In this document: positions 1-5,957 of the stretch, one piece after another
Layout: every line of letters begins with the position of its first letter
How positions within the stretch are numbered: the first letter of the stretch is position 1
From: Pseudolysobacter sp.
Lineage (GTDB): Bacteria > Pseudomonadota > Gammaproteobacteria > Xanthomonadales > Rhodanobacteraceae
Direction: 5' to 3'
Assembly: GCA_025351985.1 (NCBI GenBank)
Contig: JANXUW010000435.1
Span: 1 to 5,957 of the forward strand
DNA length: 5,957 nt
Program-made: the position numbers and the translations under genes
Notes under the pieces: generated by a model
Seen by the model: the letters and a program-made list of their open reading frames with translations, nothing else
Told to the model about the DNA's origin: nothing
Databases searched by the model: none

Positions 1-146
1 ATCGTTAAATCGACCTCGCAGGTCAGAAGATTTATCGGCCTTGCTACACCGCGTTCAAGGCGGACAGCTTCGCCGCGCCATGCACAGATTGGATAGCGCG
101 AATACCAATCGACTCAATCGCGTGATCAGCGCACCAATCCACTGTC

Positions 147-539
147 TCACACAAAATCCTCGAACCACACCACAAATCGTTCGCGTTTTTTCTGCGCGAT
201 TTTGCGAAACGCGAGCAGCAAGCGTTCCTCGAACATGTCGCGCGCGAAGGATTCCGCGGCGACGGTGGGTGATTCCATCTGCGAATCCACGGTCATGCCG
301 CGCCCGGTGGCGAGCCACTCGAACGCGACGCCGGTGCATTTCGCCACACGCACCATATGCTCGACCGTCGGCGAGGTGCCGGTGCGGCCCTCCCATTGCG
401 CGACGGCGCTCGGAACAACGCCGACACGATCGGCCAATCCAGCCTGACTGAGCTTTGCCAAGCGACGCGCATGACGAATGCGGTCGGGCAACGGACCGGA
501 AAAACGACTATCGGTGGAACGACGATTGGTTGACGGCAT
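147..539 (-). CDS. XRE-family (Cro/CI-type) helix-turn-helix transcriptional regulator
   Basis: This 130-residue protein is probably a cytoplasmic DNA-binding regulator. Residues about 19-80 form an XRE-type HTH domain: DRIRHARRLAKLSQAGLADR leads into the recognition-helix region VPSAVAQWEG (42-51), followed by a helix with EHMVRVAKCTG and the typical closing FEWLATGRG (73-81) seen in phage-repressor-like regulators. The remaining 50 residues are charged and helical-looking (FEERLLLAFRKIAQKKRERF), with no S24 peptidase, sugar-binding or cupin domain visible, so no effector can be assigned. The ATG is supported by a GAGGGGG Shine-Dalgarno sequence on the minus strand at 550-544. The stop is TGA. 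It is divergent from the giant oxidase gene, with 450 bases between the starts, so control of the oxidase or of itself is plausible but inferred. Its target cannot be read from sequence. The family call is firm; the specific role is unknown. Confidence 0.9.
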   Translation of the reverse strand: MPSTNRRSTDSRFSGPLPDRIRHARRLAKLSQAGLADRVGVVPSAVAQWEGRTGTSPTVEHMVRVAKCTGVAFEWLATGRGMTVDSQMESPTVAAESFARDMFEERLLLAFRKIAQKKRERFVVWFEDFV

Positions 540-543
540 GAGT

Positions 544-550
544 CCCCCTC
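544..550 (-). promoter_or_regulatory. Shine-Dalgarno sequence of the XRE regulator
   Basis: On the minus strand GAGGGGG precedes the ATG at 539 by four bases, or by seven from the GAGG core. This supports the chosen start of the regulator gene. Confidence 0.75.
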
Positions 551-580
551 AGCTCGGCTAATGCACTCAGCAAATCTAAC

Positions 581-586
581 ATTAAA
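581..586 (-). promoter_or_regulatory. Possible -10 element for the XRE regulator
   Basis: Read on the minus strand, 586-581 gives TTTAAT, five of six matches to TATAAT, about 42 bases before the regulator start codon. The hexamer 17 bases upstream (609-604, ACGGCG) does not resemble TTGACA, as would be expected of an activator-dependent promoter. The CRP-type palindrome is centred about 50 bases upstream of the likely transcription start. An alternative, weaker -10 (TTAGAT, 579-574) would shift this to nearly 60. Low-confidence call by eye. Confidence 0.3.
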
Positions 587-617
587 CACTCATCTGCGCT
601 GCACGCCGTATCCACTT

Positions 618-633
618 TGTGACGTTGCTCACA
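618..633. promoter_or_regulatory. CRP/Clp-type binding palindrome, TGTGA-N6-TCACA
   Basis: Bases 618-622 read TGTGA, then six bases, then TCACA at 629-633. This is an exact match to the core inverted repeat recognised by CRP and by the xanthomonad homologue Clp. It lies about 80 bases upstream of the regulator start codon and about 360 bases upstream of the oxidase start. The spacing suits activation of the regulator better than direct action on the oxidase. A 10-base core match can arise by chance, but its location in a divergent promoter region strengthens it. Which CRP-family protein would bind is not shown. Confidence 0.55.
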
Positions 634-664
634 TCTTGTTTCACACATTTTTTCACATTTGTAA
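629..664. repeat. Three tandem 12-bp repeats beginning TCACA
   Basis: TCACATCTTGTT (629-640), TCACACATTTTT (641-652) and TCACATTTGTAA (653-664) are contiguous 12-bp units sharing TCACA and a T-rich second half. The first unit doubles as the right half of the TGTGA-N6-TCACA palindrome at 618-633. A 12-bp period is slightly over one helical turn, so regulator monomers or dimers could line up along nearly one face of the DNA. This looks like an operator array next to the regulator promoter. It is not an origin iteron array in any other respect. Confidence 0.6.
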
Positions 665-783
665 CCGTGTCGACCCGCACCACTCAGTTGCGCTAACGAC
701 AATTCGGCGAGGGCGCGATGGCTCGCGAGAAAAATACTGGCTAAGTTACGAACAGGGCGAAAAAAGCTGCGACAAGGGGAATG

Positions 784-839
784 TCGATCACGCTGATATC
801 GATCATCCGCAGTTGCGTGCGGGTTAATCGATCAACCGC
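784..839. repeat. Three TCGATCA direct repeats upstream of the oxidase
   Basis: TCGATCA occurs at 784-790, 799-805 and 828-834, each followed within two bases by CGC. The last two copies extend to a 13-base match (ATCGATCA-n-CCGC at 798-810 and 827-839) differing at one position. Spacings between copies are 15 and 29 bases. The cluster lies 150-206 bases upstream of the oxidase start, where an operator for the divergent XRE protein or another regulator could sit. Function is inferred only from repetition and position. Confidence 0.45.
822..837. promoter_or_regulatory. 16-bp imperfect palindrome, candidate operator
   Basis: GGTTAATCGATCAACC pairs at seven of eight positions around the central ATCGAT; the one mismatch is A826 against C833. 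It contains the third TCGATCA repeat. Two-fold symmetry of this length is typical of sites bound by dimeric HTH regulators, and the divergent XRE protein is the obvious candidate. No experimental motif is known to me that would confirm this. Confidence 0.4.
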
Positions 840-978
840 GAACAACGCCGGGAATTCAAACTTTTTTTCAATCGCTTGTTGCGCGTTATCTGGCATGCGT
901 GGCCTGCTGTTTCAGGGATGGATTTGCCAACCTGCAATGGCTCAAGGTCGCTCTGCCTGCACGGGTGCCGAACAATTC

Positions 979-985
979 GGAGGGG
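979..985 (+). promoter_or_regulatory. Strong Shine-Dalgarno sequence fixing the oxidase start
   Basis: GGAGGGG lies just upstream of the ATG at 990, with six bases between the GGAGG core and the start codon. This is near-ideal spacing. The in-frame ATG at 918 has only CAGGG directly abutting it and would put 24 polar or charged residues in front of the signal peptide, so 990 is the preferred start. Confidence 0.85.
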
Positions 986-989
986 AACC

Positions 990-1067
990 ATGCAACCAAA
1001 CGTATTCCGGCTTTATGCCGTCGCCGCGCTGTTTTTTCTGCTCGGCCACGGCCAGCGCGCGCATGCA
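990..1067 (+). other. Predicted Sec signal peptide of the giant multicopper oxidase
   Basis: Codons 1-26 show a short n-region with one Arg (residue 7), a hydrophobic core LYAVAALFFLLG (8-19) and a small-residue cleavage motif A24-H25-A26 before V27-D28. There is no twin-arginine motif, so Sec export is favoured over Tat. This places the oxidase in the periplasm or, if a further secretion system acts on it, outside the cell. The cleavage site is predicted by eye from the A-x-A rule. Confidence 0.8.
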
Positions 1068-4000
1068 GTCGACATCGCACAGCATTGCGAATCGGTGGTC
1101 AAGGCAGATGTCGTCGCACTCGATCAGGCGTTTCAGGTCAACCGGCTCGGCACCACGCGCACCAATGGCGAAATTTTCGCGCTGCGAGCGGACGTGGTTT
1201 CCACCGATGCCAACAACCGCGAGCTGCGCCCCGGCCAGGTGATGTTGCGATCGGACAAACGTCCGCGCCCGATGGTGTTGCGTATCAACGCCGGCAGCTG
1301 CCTGGAGATCACGTTCACCAACCTGCTCGATCCGAAGCAGAAAGATCCGATGCAACCGGTAACGCGCAATGCATCGATCCACGCCGCCGGCCTTCAAACG
1401 ATCGACAGCATCGCCGACGATGGCACCTGGGTTGGCCAGAATCCGTTGATCGGCAACGGTCAGATGAGTGGCCTCGTCGCGCCCGGTTCGACCATCATGT
1501 ATCGCTTGTTCGCGCAGGAAGAAGGCACCAACCTGCTCTCCAGCACCGCTGCGCAATACAACAATTTCAATCCGATGCAGATCTCCACCGGACTGTTCGG
1601 CGTGCTCACGGTGGAGCCGCGTGGCAGCGAGTGGTATCGCAGCCAGGCGTCGGAAGCCGACCTCAAGCTGGCCACGCGCGGCGCGATGCCGGACGGCCAT
1701 CCCAAGATCGACTACAACGCCGTGTTCCCGCCCGACCACGCGCATGCGGGCACACCGATCTTGCGCATGCTTGATAGTCAAGGCCGCATTGTCCATACCG
1801 ATCTGACTGCGATCATCACCGGCCCGAATCGCGGCCAACTTGCCGGCGGCGCGGGCGACAACCCGATGTTGCCGGAGCGCAACCAGCCATTCCGCGAAGT
1901 GTCGGTGGTGTATCACGAGTCGCAGGACGTGGTGCAGGCGTTTCCGTATTTCATGTACGCGACGAACAGCCAGGTGCCGCGCAACGATGCCGGCGCGGAT
2001 ACGTTCGCGATCAATTACGGCATCGGCGGCATCGCGCCCGAAGTGCTGGCGAATCGCATCGGCGTCGGCCCGGCGGCGGATTGCCCGGAGTGCAAGTTCG
2101 AGGAATTTTTCCTGAGTTCGTGGGCGATCGGTGATCCGGCGCTGGTCGTCGACGTACCGGCCAACGCGCCGTGCACGGCGGCGGAGCTGCAGGATCTCAC
2201 ACTCAAGTTCGATGCCGATCCACTCACGTTCAATCCAACCAATCCGTGCCAGCCCAGCGGCGGCAAGAAAGCGACCAAGGCGTTTTATGCGGACGATCCG
2301 TCCAACGTCTATCACTCCTACCTCGGCGATCATGTGCGTTTTCGCGTGCTGCACGCGGGCGCCGCCGTACATCACATCCATCATCACCATGCGCATCAAT
2401 GGCTGCGCAATCCCGACAGCGACGAGAGCAGTTATCTTGATTCGCAGGCGGTGGGACCGGGCTCGTCGTTCACTGCCGAGCTGGTTTTCGGCGGCAGCGG
2501 CAATCGCAACCTGACCACCGGCGATTCGATTTTCCACTGCCATTTTTATCCGCATTTCGCCGCCGGCATGTGGGCGCTGTATCGCGTGCACGATGTGTTC
2601 GAAGGTGGCACCGCGCTCGACGAACAAGGTCGGCCGCGCGCGGATGCACGTGCGTTACCGGACGGCGAAATCATGCGCGGCACGCCGATTCCCGCCGTCG
2701 TGCCGCTGCCGTTGTATGCGATGGCGCCGATTCCCGCACCGGTGAAAATCATCGAGGGCCAGGCGCATGTGAGCGGCGATGGTCATCCGGGATTTCCGTT
2801 CTTCGTGCCGGGTGTCGCCGGCCATCGCGCGCCACATCCGCCGCTGGATTTCGCGACCGATCCGGCCACGAAGGAATCGCTCGACGGCGGATTGCCGCGC
2901 CACATGATCCAGGCCGCGACCATCGCCAACGAACAGCACACCGCGCTCGACTGGTCGAAAGATCTGCTGACCATCAAGGCATATCAATTGCCGGAAAAAG
3001 GTACGGCGCAGGAACTCACGGCGATGGCGTATTTCAGCCGCCAGCTGCATCCGAGTTTCACGCCCGAGGGTGCTCCGCTGCCGTTCAAGGTCAACGGCCT
3101 GCCGCGTGGCCCGCAGCCCGGCGCACCGTTCGCCGATCCGGCGGTGGTCGATGGCAAGGCCGTCGGCAATCCGCTGCGCAATTACAAGGGCGTGAATCTG
3201 CAACTCGATGTCGCCTTCAACAAGGCCGGCTGGCATTTCCCGCAGCAGCGCATTCTTTCATTGTGGGGCGACGTCAAGGATTACGTCGAAGGCCGCAAAC
3301 CGCCAGAACCATTGTTTTTCCGCGCCGCCAACAACGATGTGATCGAGTATTGGCACACCAACTTGATCCCGGCGTATTACGAACTCGACGACTTCGAAGT
3401 GCGCACGCCGACCGACATTCTCGGCCAGCATATCCACCTCGTGAAGTTCGATGTGCTCGCCTCTGACGGCGCGGCCAACGGTTTCAATTACGAGGACGGC
3501 ACGTTCAGCCCCGAGGAAGTGCGCGAGCGTATCCACAGCATCAACCAGACCGGCGGTTTGTGGGATGCGACGCACCGGCAACAGCGCAAGCTGACTGCAA
3601 AATCGATCAAGGCGCTCGGCAACGGACCATCGCCCGGAAGCCTCGCGTGGATCGGTGCGCAGGCCACCGTGCAGCGCTGGTGGCTGGATCCGCTCATGAA
3701 CCAGCCGGCGCCGGTGACGGACAAAGATCGCACCTACATGACCGTGTTCACGCACGATCATTTCGGCCCGTCCACGCACCAGATGGTCGGCCTGTACGGC
3801 GGCCTGCTGATCGAACCGACCGACACCACTTGGACCTCGCTCGACGGCAAGACCCAGTTCGGCGTGCGCGACGACGGCGGACCGACCAGCTACGCCGCGA
3901 ATATCGTTTTCAAATCGCCGCAACGCCAGGCCGACAACTACCGCGAGTTCGCGCTGGAATGGGGCGATACGCAGCACGCCTACACGCAGGCCAGTCGTGA

Positions 4001-5957
4001 TCGGCACGATTGCTACAGCTATACCGAACCGGGCGGCCACGTGGTCACACAGGCACCGCCGTACTTCGATTGCGTGGCGCTTTCGCCGACGCAGAAATAT
4101 TACGGCTGGGCCGATCCGGCGCACGTATTGAACTGCCTGAACTGTCCACCGCAGCCGCTCGCGCAGACGCCGCAATCGCTCGTGAACAATCTGCCGGGCC
4201 AAGCGCCGTGGCCGCCGCAACCGTTGCTCGTGACGGATTTTGGCGCGGGCATGATCTCGATGAATTATCGCGGCGAACCATTGCCGATGCGTGTGTTCAA
4301 ACCCGAGTCGGTGAATCCGAACGCGGCGCCGGATGCCGGCGATTTGTCCTCGGCGTTCCGCTCGATCCCGCGCTTCGATGCGGCGTATTCGAACCAGCCG
4401 ACGCCAGGCGCGCAGATCGATCCCGAATGCAGCGGTGTGAGCTGTTTCAAGTTCCCGCTGCAGCCGATCGCAGCGGGCATGAGCCCGACCGATCCGTATA
4501 CGCCAATGCTGCAAGCCTACGAAGGCGACAAGGTGCAGATTCGCCTGCTCGCCGGTGCGCACACTTCGATGCACGACTACACCATGCACGGCATGCGCTG
4601 GCTGGCCGAGCCGTTCGAGAAAAATTCCGGCTATCGCAATACGCAATTCATCCTGCTTTCCGAACACTACGAATTGCTGTTCAATTTACCGCGCATCGGC
4701 GCCGAAAAATCCACCGATTATCTCTACAATCCGGATGCGTCGTTCGAAGGTTTGACCAACGGCGCGTGGGGTTTGCTGCGCGCGTTCAGCCCCTCGAATC
4801 CGCAGGCTTTCCTCAAGCCGCTGAATGCGTCGGCGCCGCCACCGGTACAGCCGATCAAGCCACCGCCGGGCATGCGTCCGGATTGCAATAATGGTCAAGC
4901 CTGCATCCGCGAATACGAAGTCCACGCGATGACTGTGCAACAGGCGCTCGGCCAGCCGAACGGCGTGCTCAAGTACAACGCACGCGGCGCAAATCTGCTC
5001 AACGGCAGAAGCGACACGGCCAGTCCGTTGGAAGACCCGCTCGCGCTGGTATACGTCAGCGTGCCGCAAGGCCAGAAATACCAACCGACCGGAAACATCG
5101 AACCGCTCGTATTGCGCGCGAATGCCGGCGACTGGATTCACGTCACGCTCGTGAACGATTTCAGAGGCAACGAAACGGTCTTCAAGACCTATGAAGCCGC
5201 GTCGCGTTTCGGCCTCACCTACGCCGTGCCGTACAACTACATTCCGATAGCTTCGTCGGCCACCGTCGGCCTGCACGCGCAGCTCGTGACCTACGACGCA
5301 CGCAACAGCGACGGCGCCAACATCGGCAACAATCCGCTGCAAACCGCCGCGCCGCAAGGCAAGGTCGACTACTGGTGGTACGCCGGGCGCATCGACGACG
5401 GCAAGCAGATACCGATCGAATTCGGCGCGATCAACCTGCTGCCTTCCGACCCGCTGATGCAGGTGTATCGCGGCCTGTTCGGCGCGCTCATCATCGAGCC
5501 GCTCGGCTCGCATTGGTTGCCCGATCCGCAATCCACTGCGTCGGCGACGGTGTGGAACGGCGACAAGGTATTCCGCGAATTTGTCGTGATGTACCAGAAC
5601 GACGCCAACATGCTGACCCACGGCAATTCATGGTGGGCCACCGGCAATCCGCTGGCGGGATTCAACTATCGCTCCGAACCCGCGTGGCTGCGTTTCGGCA
5701 AGGGCCTCAACGCCGCGATGGGCATTGATGCGCCGAAAGACTGGATGCACCTGACGCAGGATGACGTGCAGAATATTTCGCTGCTGTCGATGTCGGATGT
5801 CGACGGAACCCGCACCACCGCGAATCTGCTCGTCGGCGCCGAACCGCAGACGCCGATCTTCCGTGCACCCGCGCACATGCCGGCGCGCTTCCGTCTCGTC
5901 ATGCCCGGCGGCGACGGCGACAACCAGATCACTTGGGAACTCACCGGCCACGTCTGG
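990..5957 (+). CDS. Giant secreted multicopper oxidase, MnxG/MofA/McoA-like (putative manganese oxidase), 3' end outside window
   Basis: One frame of 1,656 codons runs without a stop to the window edge, so the C-terminus is missing. Residues 1-26 look like a Sec signal peptide: Arg7, hydrophobic 8-19, AHA before Val27. Three related units follow, each marked by GL(F/Y)G-x-L-xx-EP-xxxx-W at 201-215, 934-948 and 1495-1509. Copper motifs seen: L3-like H464-xx-H467-x-H469-QW, L4 HCHFYPHFAAGMW at 516-528 (Cys517, His522 and Met527 as type 1 ligands), L1-like H814-I-H816 and L2-like H922-D-H924. These supply a full type 1 plus trinuclear set. Multicopper oxidases take electrons one at a time at the type 1 copper and reduce O2 to water at the trinuclear site; the very large members include Mn(II) oxidases that form Mn(III/IV) oxides. 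The protein is much longer than laccases (about 500 residues). Several close Cys pairs (365/368, 1049/1052, 1147/1152, 1299/1305) fit an exported, disulfide-bonded protein. Start 990 is chosen for its GGAGGGG Shine-Dalgarno sequence and signal peptide; an in-frame ATG at 918 is less likely. The superfamily is firm; manganese as substrate is inference. Confidence 0.93.
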   Translation, partial: MQPNVFRLYAVAALFFLLGHGQRAHAVDIAQHCESVVKADVVALDQAFQVNRLGTTRTNGEIFALRADVVSTDANNRELRPGQVMLRSDKRPRPMVLRINAGSCLEITFTNLLDPKQKDPMQPVTRNASIHAAGLQTIDSIADDGTWVGQNPLIGNGQMSGLVAPGSTIMYRLFAQEEGTNLLSSTAAQYNNFNPMQISTGLFGVLTVEPRGSEWYRSQASEADLKLATRGAMPDGHPKIDYNAVFPPDHAHAGTPILRMLDSQGRIVHTDLTAIITGPNRGQLAGGAGDNPMLPERNQPFREVSVVYHESQDVVQAFPYFMYATNSQVPRNDAGADTFAINYGIGGIAPEVLANRIGVGPAADCPECKFEEFFLSSWAIGDPALVVDVPANAPCTAAELQDLTLKFDADPLTFNPTNPCQPSGGKKATKAFYADDPSNVYHSYLGDHVRFRVLHAGAAVHHIHHHHAHQWLRNPDSDESSYLDSQAVGPGSSFTAELVFGGSGNRNLTTGDSIFHCHFYPHFAAGMWALYRVHDVFEGGTALDEQGRPRADARALPDGEIMRGTPIPAVVPLPLYAMAPIPAPVKIIEGQAHVSGDGHPGFPFFVPGVAGHRAPHPPLDFATDPATKESLDGGLPRHMIQAATIANEQHTALDWSKDLLTIKAYQLPEKGTAQELTAMAYFSRQLHPSFTPEGAPLPFKVNGLPRGPQPGAPFADPAVVDGKAVGNPLRNYKGVNLQLDVAFNKAGWHFPQQRILSLWGDVKDYVEGRKPPEPLFFRAANNDVIEYWHTNLIPAYYELDDFEVRTPTDILGQHIHLVKFDVLASDGAANGFNYEDGTFSPEEVRERIHSINQTGGLWDATHRQQRKLTAKSIKALGNGPSPGSLAWIGAQATVQRWWLDPLMNQPAPVTDKDRTYMTVFTHDHFGPSTHQMVGLYGGLLIEPTDTTWTSLDGKTQFGVRDDGGPTSYAANIVFKSPQRQADNYREFALEWGDTQHAYTQASRDRHDCYSYTEPGGHVVTQAPPYFDCVALSPTQKYYGWADPAHVLNCLNCPPQPLAQTPQSLVNNLPGQAPWPPQPLLVTDFGAGMISMNYRGEPLPMRVFKPESVNPNAAPDAGDLSSAFRSIPRFDAAYSNQPTPGAQIDPECSGVSCFKFPLQPIAAGMSPTDPYTPMLQAYEGDKVQIRLLAGAHTSMHDYTMHGMRWLAEPFEKNSGYRNTQFILLSEHYELLFNLPRIGAEKSTDYLYNPDASFEGLTNGAWGLLRAFSPSNPQAFLKPLNASAPPPVQPIKPPPGMRPDCNNGQACIREYEVHAMTVQQALGQPNGVLKYNARGANLLNGRSDTASPLEDPLALVYVSVPQGQKYQPTGNIEPLVLRANAGDWIHVTLVNDFRGNETVFKTYEAASRFGLTYAVPYNYIPIASSATVGLHAQLVTYDARNSDGANIGNNPLQTAAPQGKVDYWWYAGRIDDGKQIPIEFGAINLLPSDPLMQVYRGLFGALIIEPLGSHWLPDPQSTASATVWNGDKVFREFVVMYQNDANMLTHGNSWWATGNPLAGFNYRSEPAWLRFGKGLNAAMGIDAPKDWMHLTQDDVQNISLLSMSDVDGTRTTANLLVGAEPQTPIFRAPAHMPARFRLVMPGGDGDNQITWELTGHVW

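Larger units (their letters stand above)
540..989. other. 450-base divergent intergenic control region
   Basis: This region separates the starts of the divergent regulator and oxidase genes and holds no credible coding frame. The small plus-strand frames here either lack coding character or run into the oxidase gene in a wrong frame. The segment from about 560 to 670 is visibly richer in A and T than the flanking genes and holds a CRP-type palindrome and three 12-bp repeats. The segment 781-839 holds three TCGATCA copies and a palindrome. A perfect CTCGCGAG palindrome lies at 722-729 and a run of seven Ts at 862-868. No confident housekeeping -35/-10 pair was found for the oxidase; TTATCT at 886-891 is a weak -10 candidate without a good -35. 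Confidence 0.8.

Noticed and set aside
12..24. GACCT-CGC-AGGTC hairpin as terminator of the XRE gene
   Set aside because: The stem is only five pairs and is followed on the minus strand by GATTTAACGAT rather than a T tract. A second inverted repeat, GCCTTG/CAAGGC (38-43 and 56-61), has a 12-base loop and no T run. Neither is convincing.
1..146. Possible 3' end of another gene at the left edge
   Set aside because: A short frame is open from base 1 to a TAG at 94-96, but its 31 codons match nothing I recognise, and other frames across this stretch are equally open. No feature can be supported.
639..657. PhoB box (direct repeats resembling TGTCA)
   Set aside because: The repeats read TTTCACA with a 12-base period. 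A Pho box needs CTGTCAT-like halves with an 11-base period.
891..908. Sigma-54-like -24/-12 promoter (TGGCA ... TGC)
   Set aside because: The GG at 892-893 and GC at 906-907 are two bases too far apart for sigma-54 recognition, and the TTGC element is incomplete.
918..989. Alternative in-frame ATG for the oxidase at 918
   Set aside because: The frame is open from 828, but this start lacks a properly spaced Shine-Dalgarno sequence and would place 24 residues including several Arg ahead of the signal peptide. Position 990 fits both criteria.
781..1242. Plus-strand frame of 153 codons starting in the intergenic region, with AAGGGGA just before its ATG
   Set aside because: The purine run directly abuts the ATG with no spacing, the frame overlaps the oxidase by about 250 bases out of register, and the product has no protein-like pattern.
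942..2627. Long open frame of 561 codons on the minus strand opposite the oxidase
   Set aside because: It lies wholly antisense to a clear multicopper oxidase. Its product is rich in Arg, Ala, His and Ile with no recognisable domain, as expected from a GC-biased shadow frame. The frames at 3258-4667 and 4686-5621 were rejected for the same reason.

Overview
The window comes from a GC-rich bacterium. The coding regions favour G or C at third codon positions and throw long antisense shadow frames. A giant secreted multicopper oxidase together with a perfect CRP/Clp-type palindrome would fit a proteobacterium, possibly a gammaproteobacterium of the xanthomonad/Rhodanobacter kind. That placement is inference; no rRNA or other marker gene is present.

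Layout. Positions 1-146 hold no convincing gene. Positions 147-539 (minus strand) encode a 130-residue XRE/Cro-CI-type helix-turn-helix regulator. Positions 540-989 are a 450-base divergent intergenic region rich in candidate control sites: a perfect TGTGA-N6-TCACA palindrome that runs into three tandem 12-bp TCACA repeats on the regulator side, and three TCGATCA repeats, the last inside a palindrome, on the oxidase side. From 990 to the last base runs one uninterrupted plus-strand frame of 1,656 codons with no stop. It encodes the signal peptide and most of a giant multicopper oxidase of the type represented by the manganese-oxidation proteins MnxG, MofA and McoA.

The oxidase is the most interesting object. 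It is built from three tandem related units, each probably a pair of cupredoxin domains, as in ceruloplasmin-like architectures. The copper ligands are divided between units: unit 1 carries the L3-like histidine cluster and the HCH L4 motif, and unit 2 carries the HxH L1 and HxH L2 motifs. Together these make a complete type 1 plus trinuclear copper set, but in reversed order (L3-L4 then L1-L2). The equivalent positions elsewhere in the visible protein have mostly lost their ligands. The C-terminus lies beyond the window.

How the parts may work together: the divergent arrangement suggests that the XRE protein and a CRP/Clp-family regulator control the oxidase, the regulator gene, or both. An oxidase of this family would act outside the cytoplasm, with Mn(II) the leading candidate substrate. 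The substrate cannot be proved from sequence alone.
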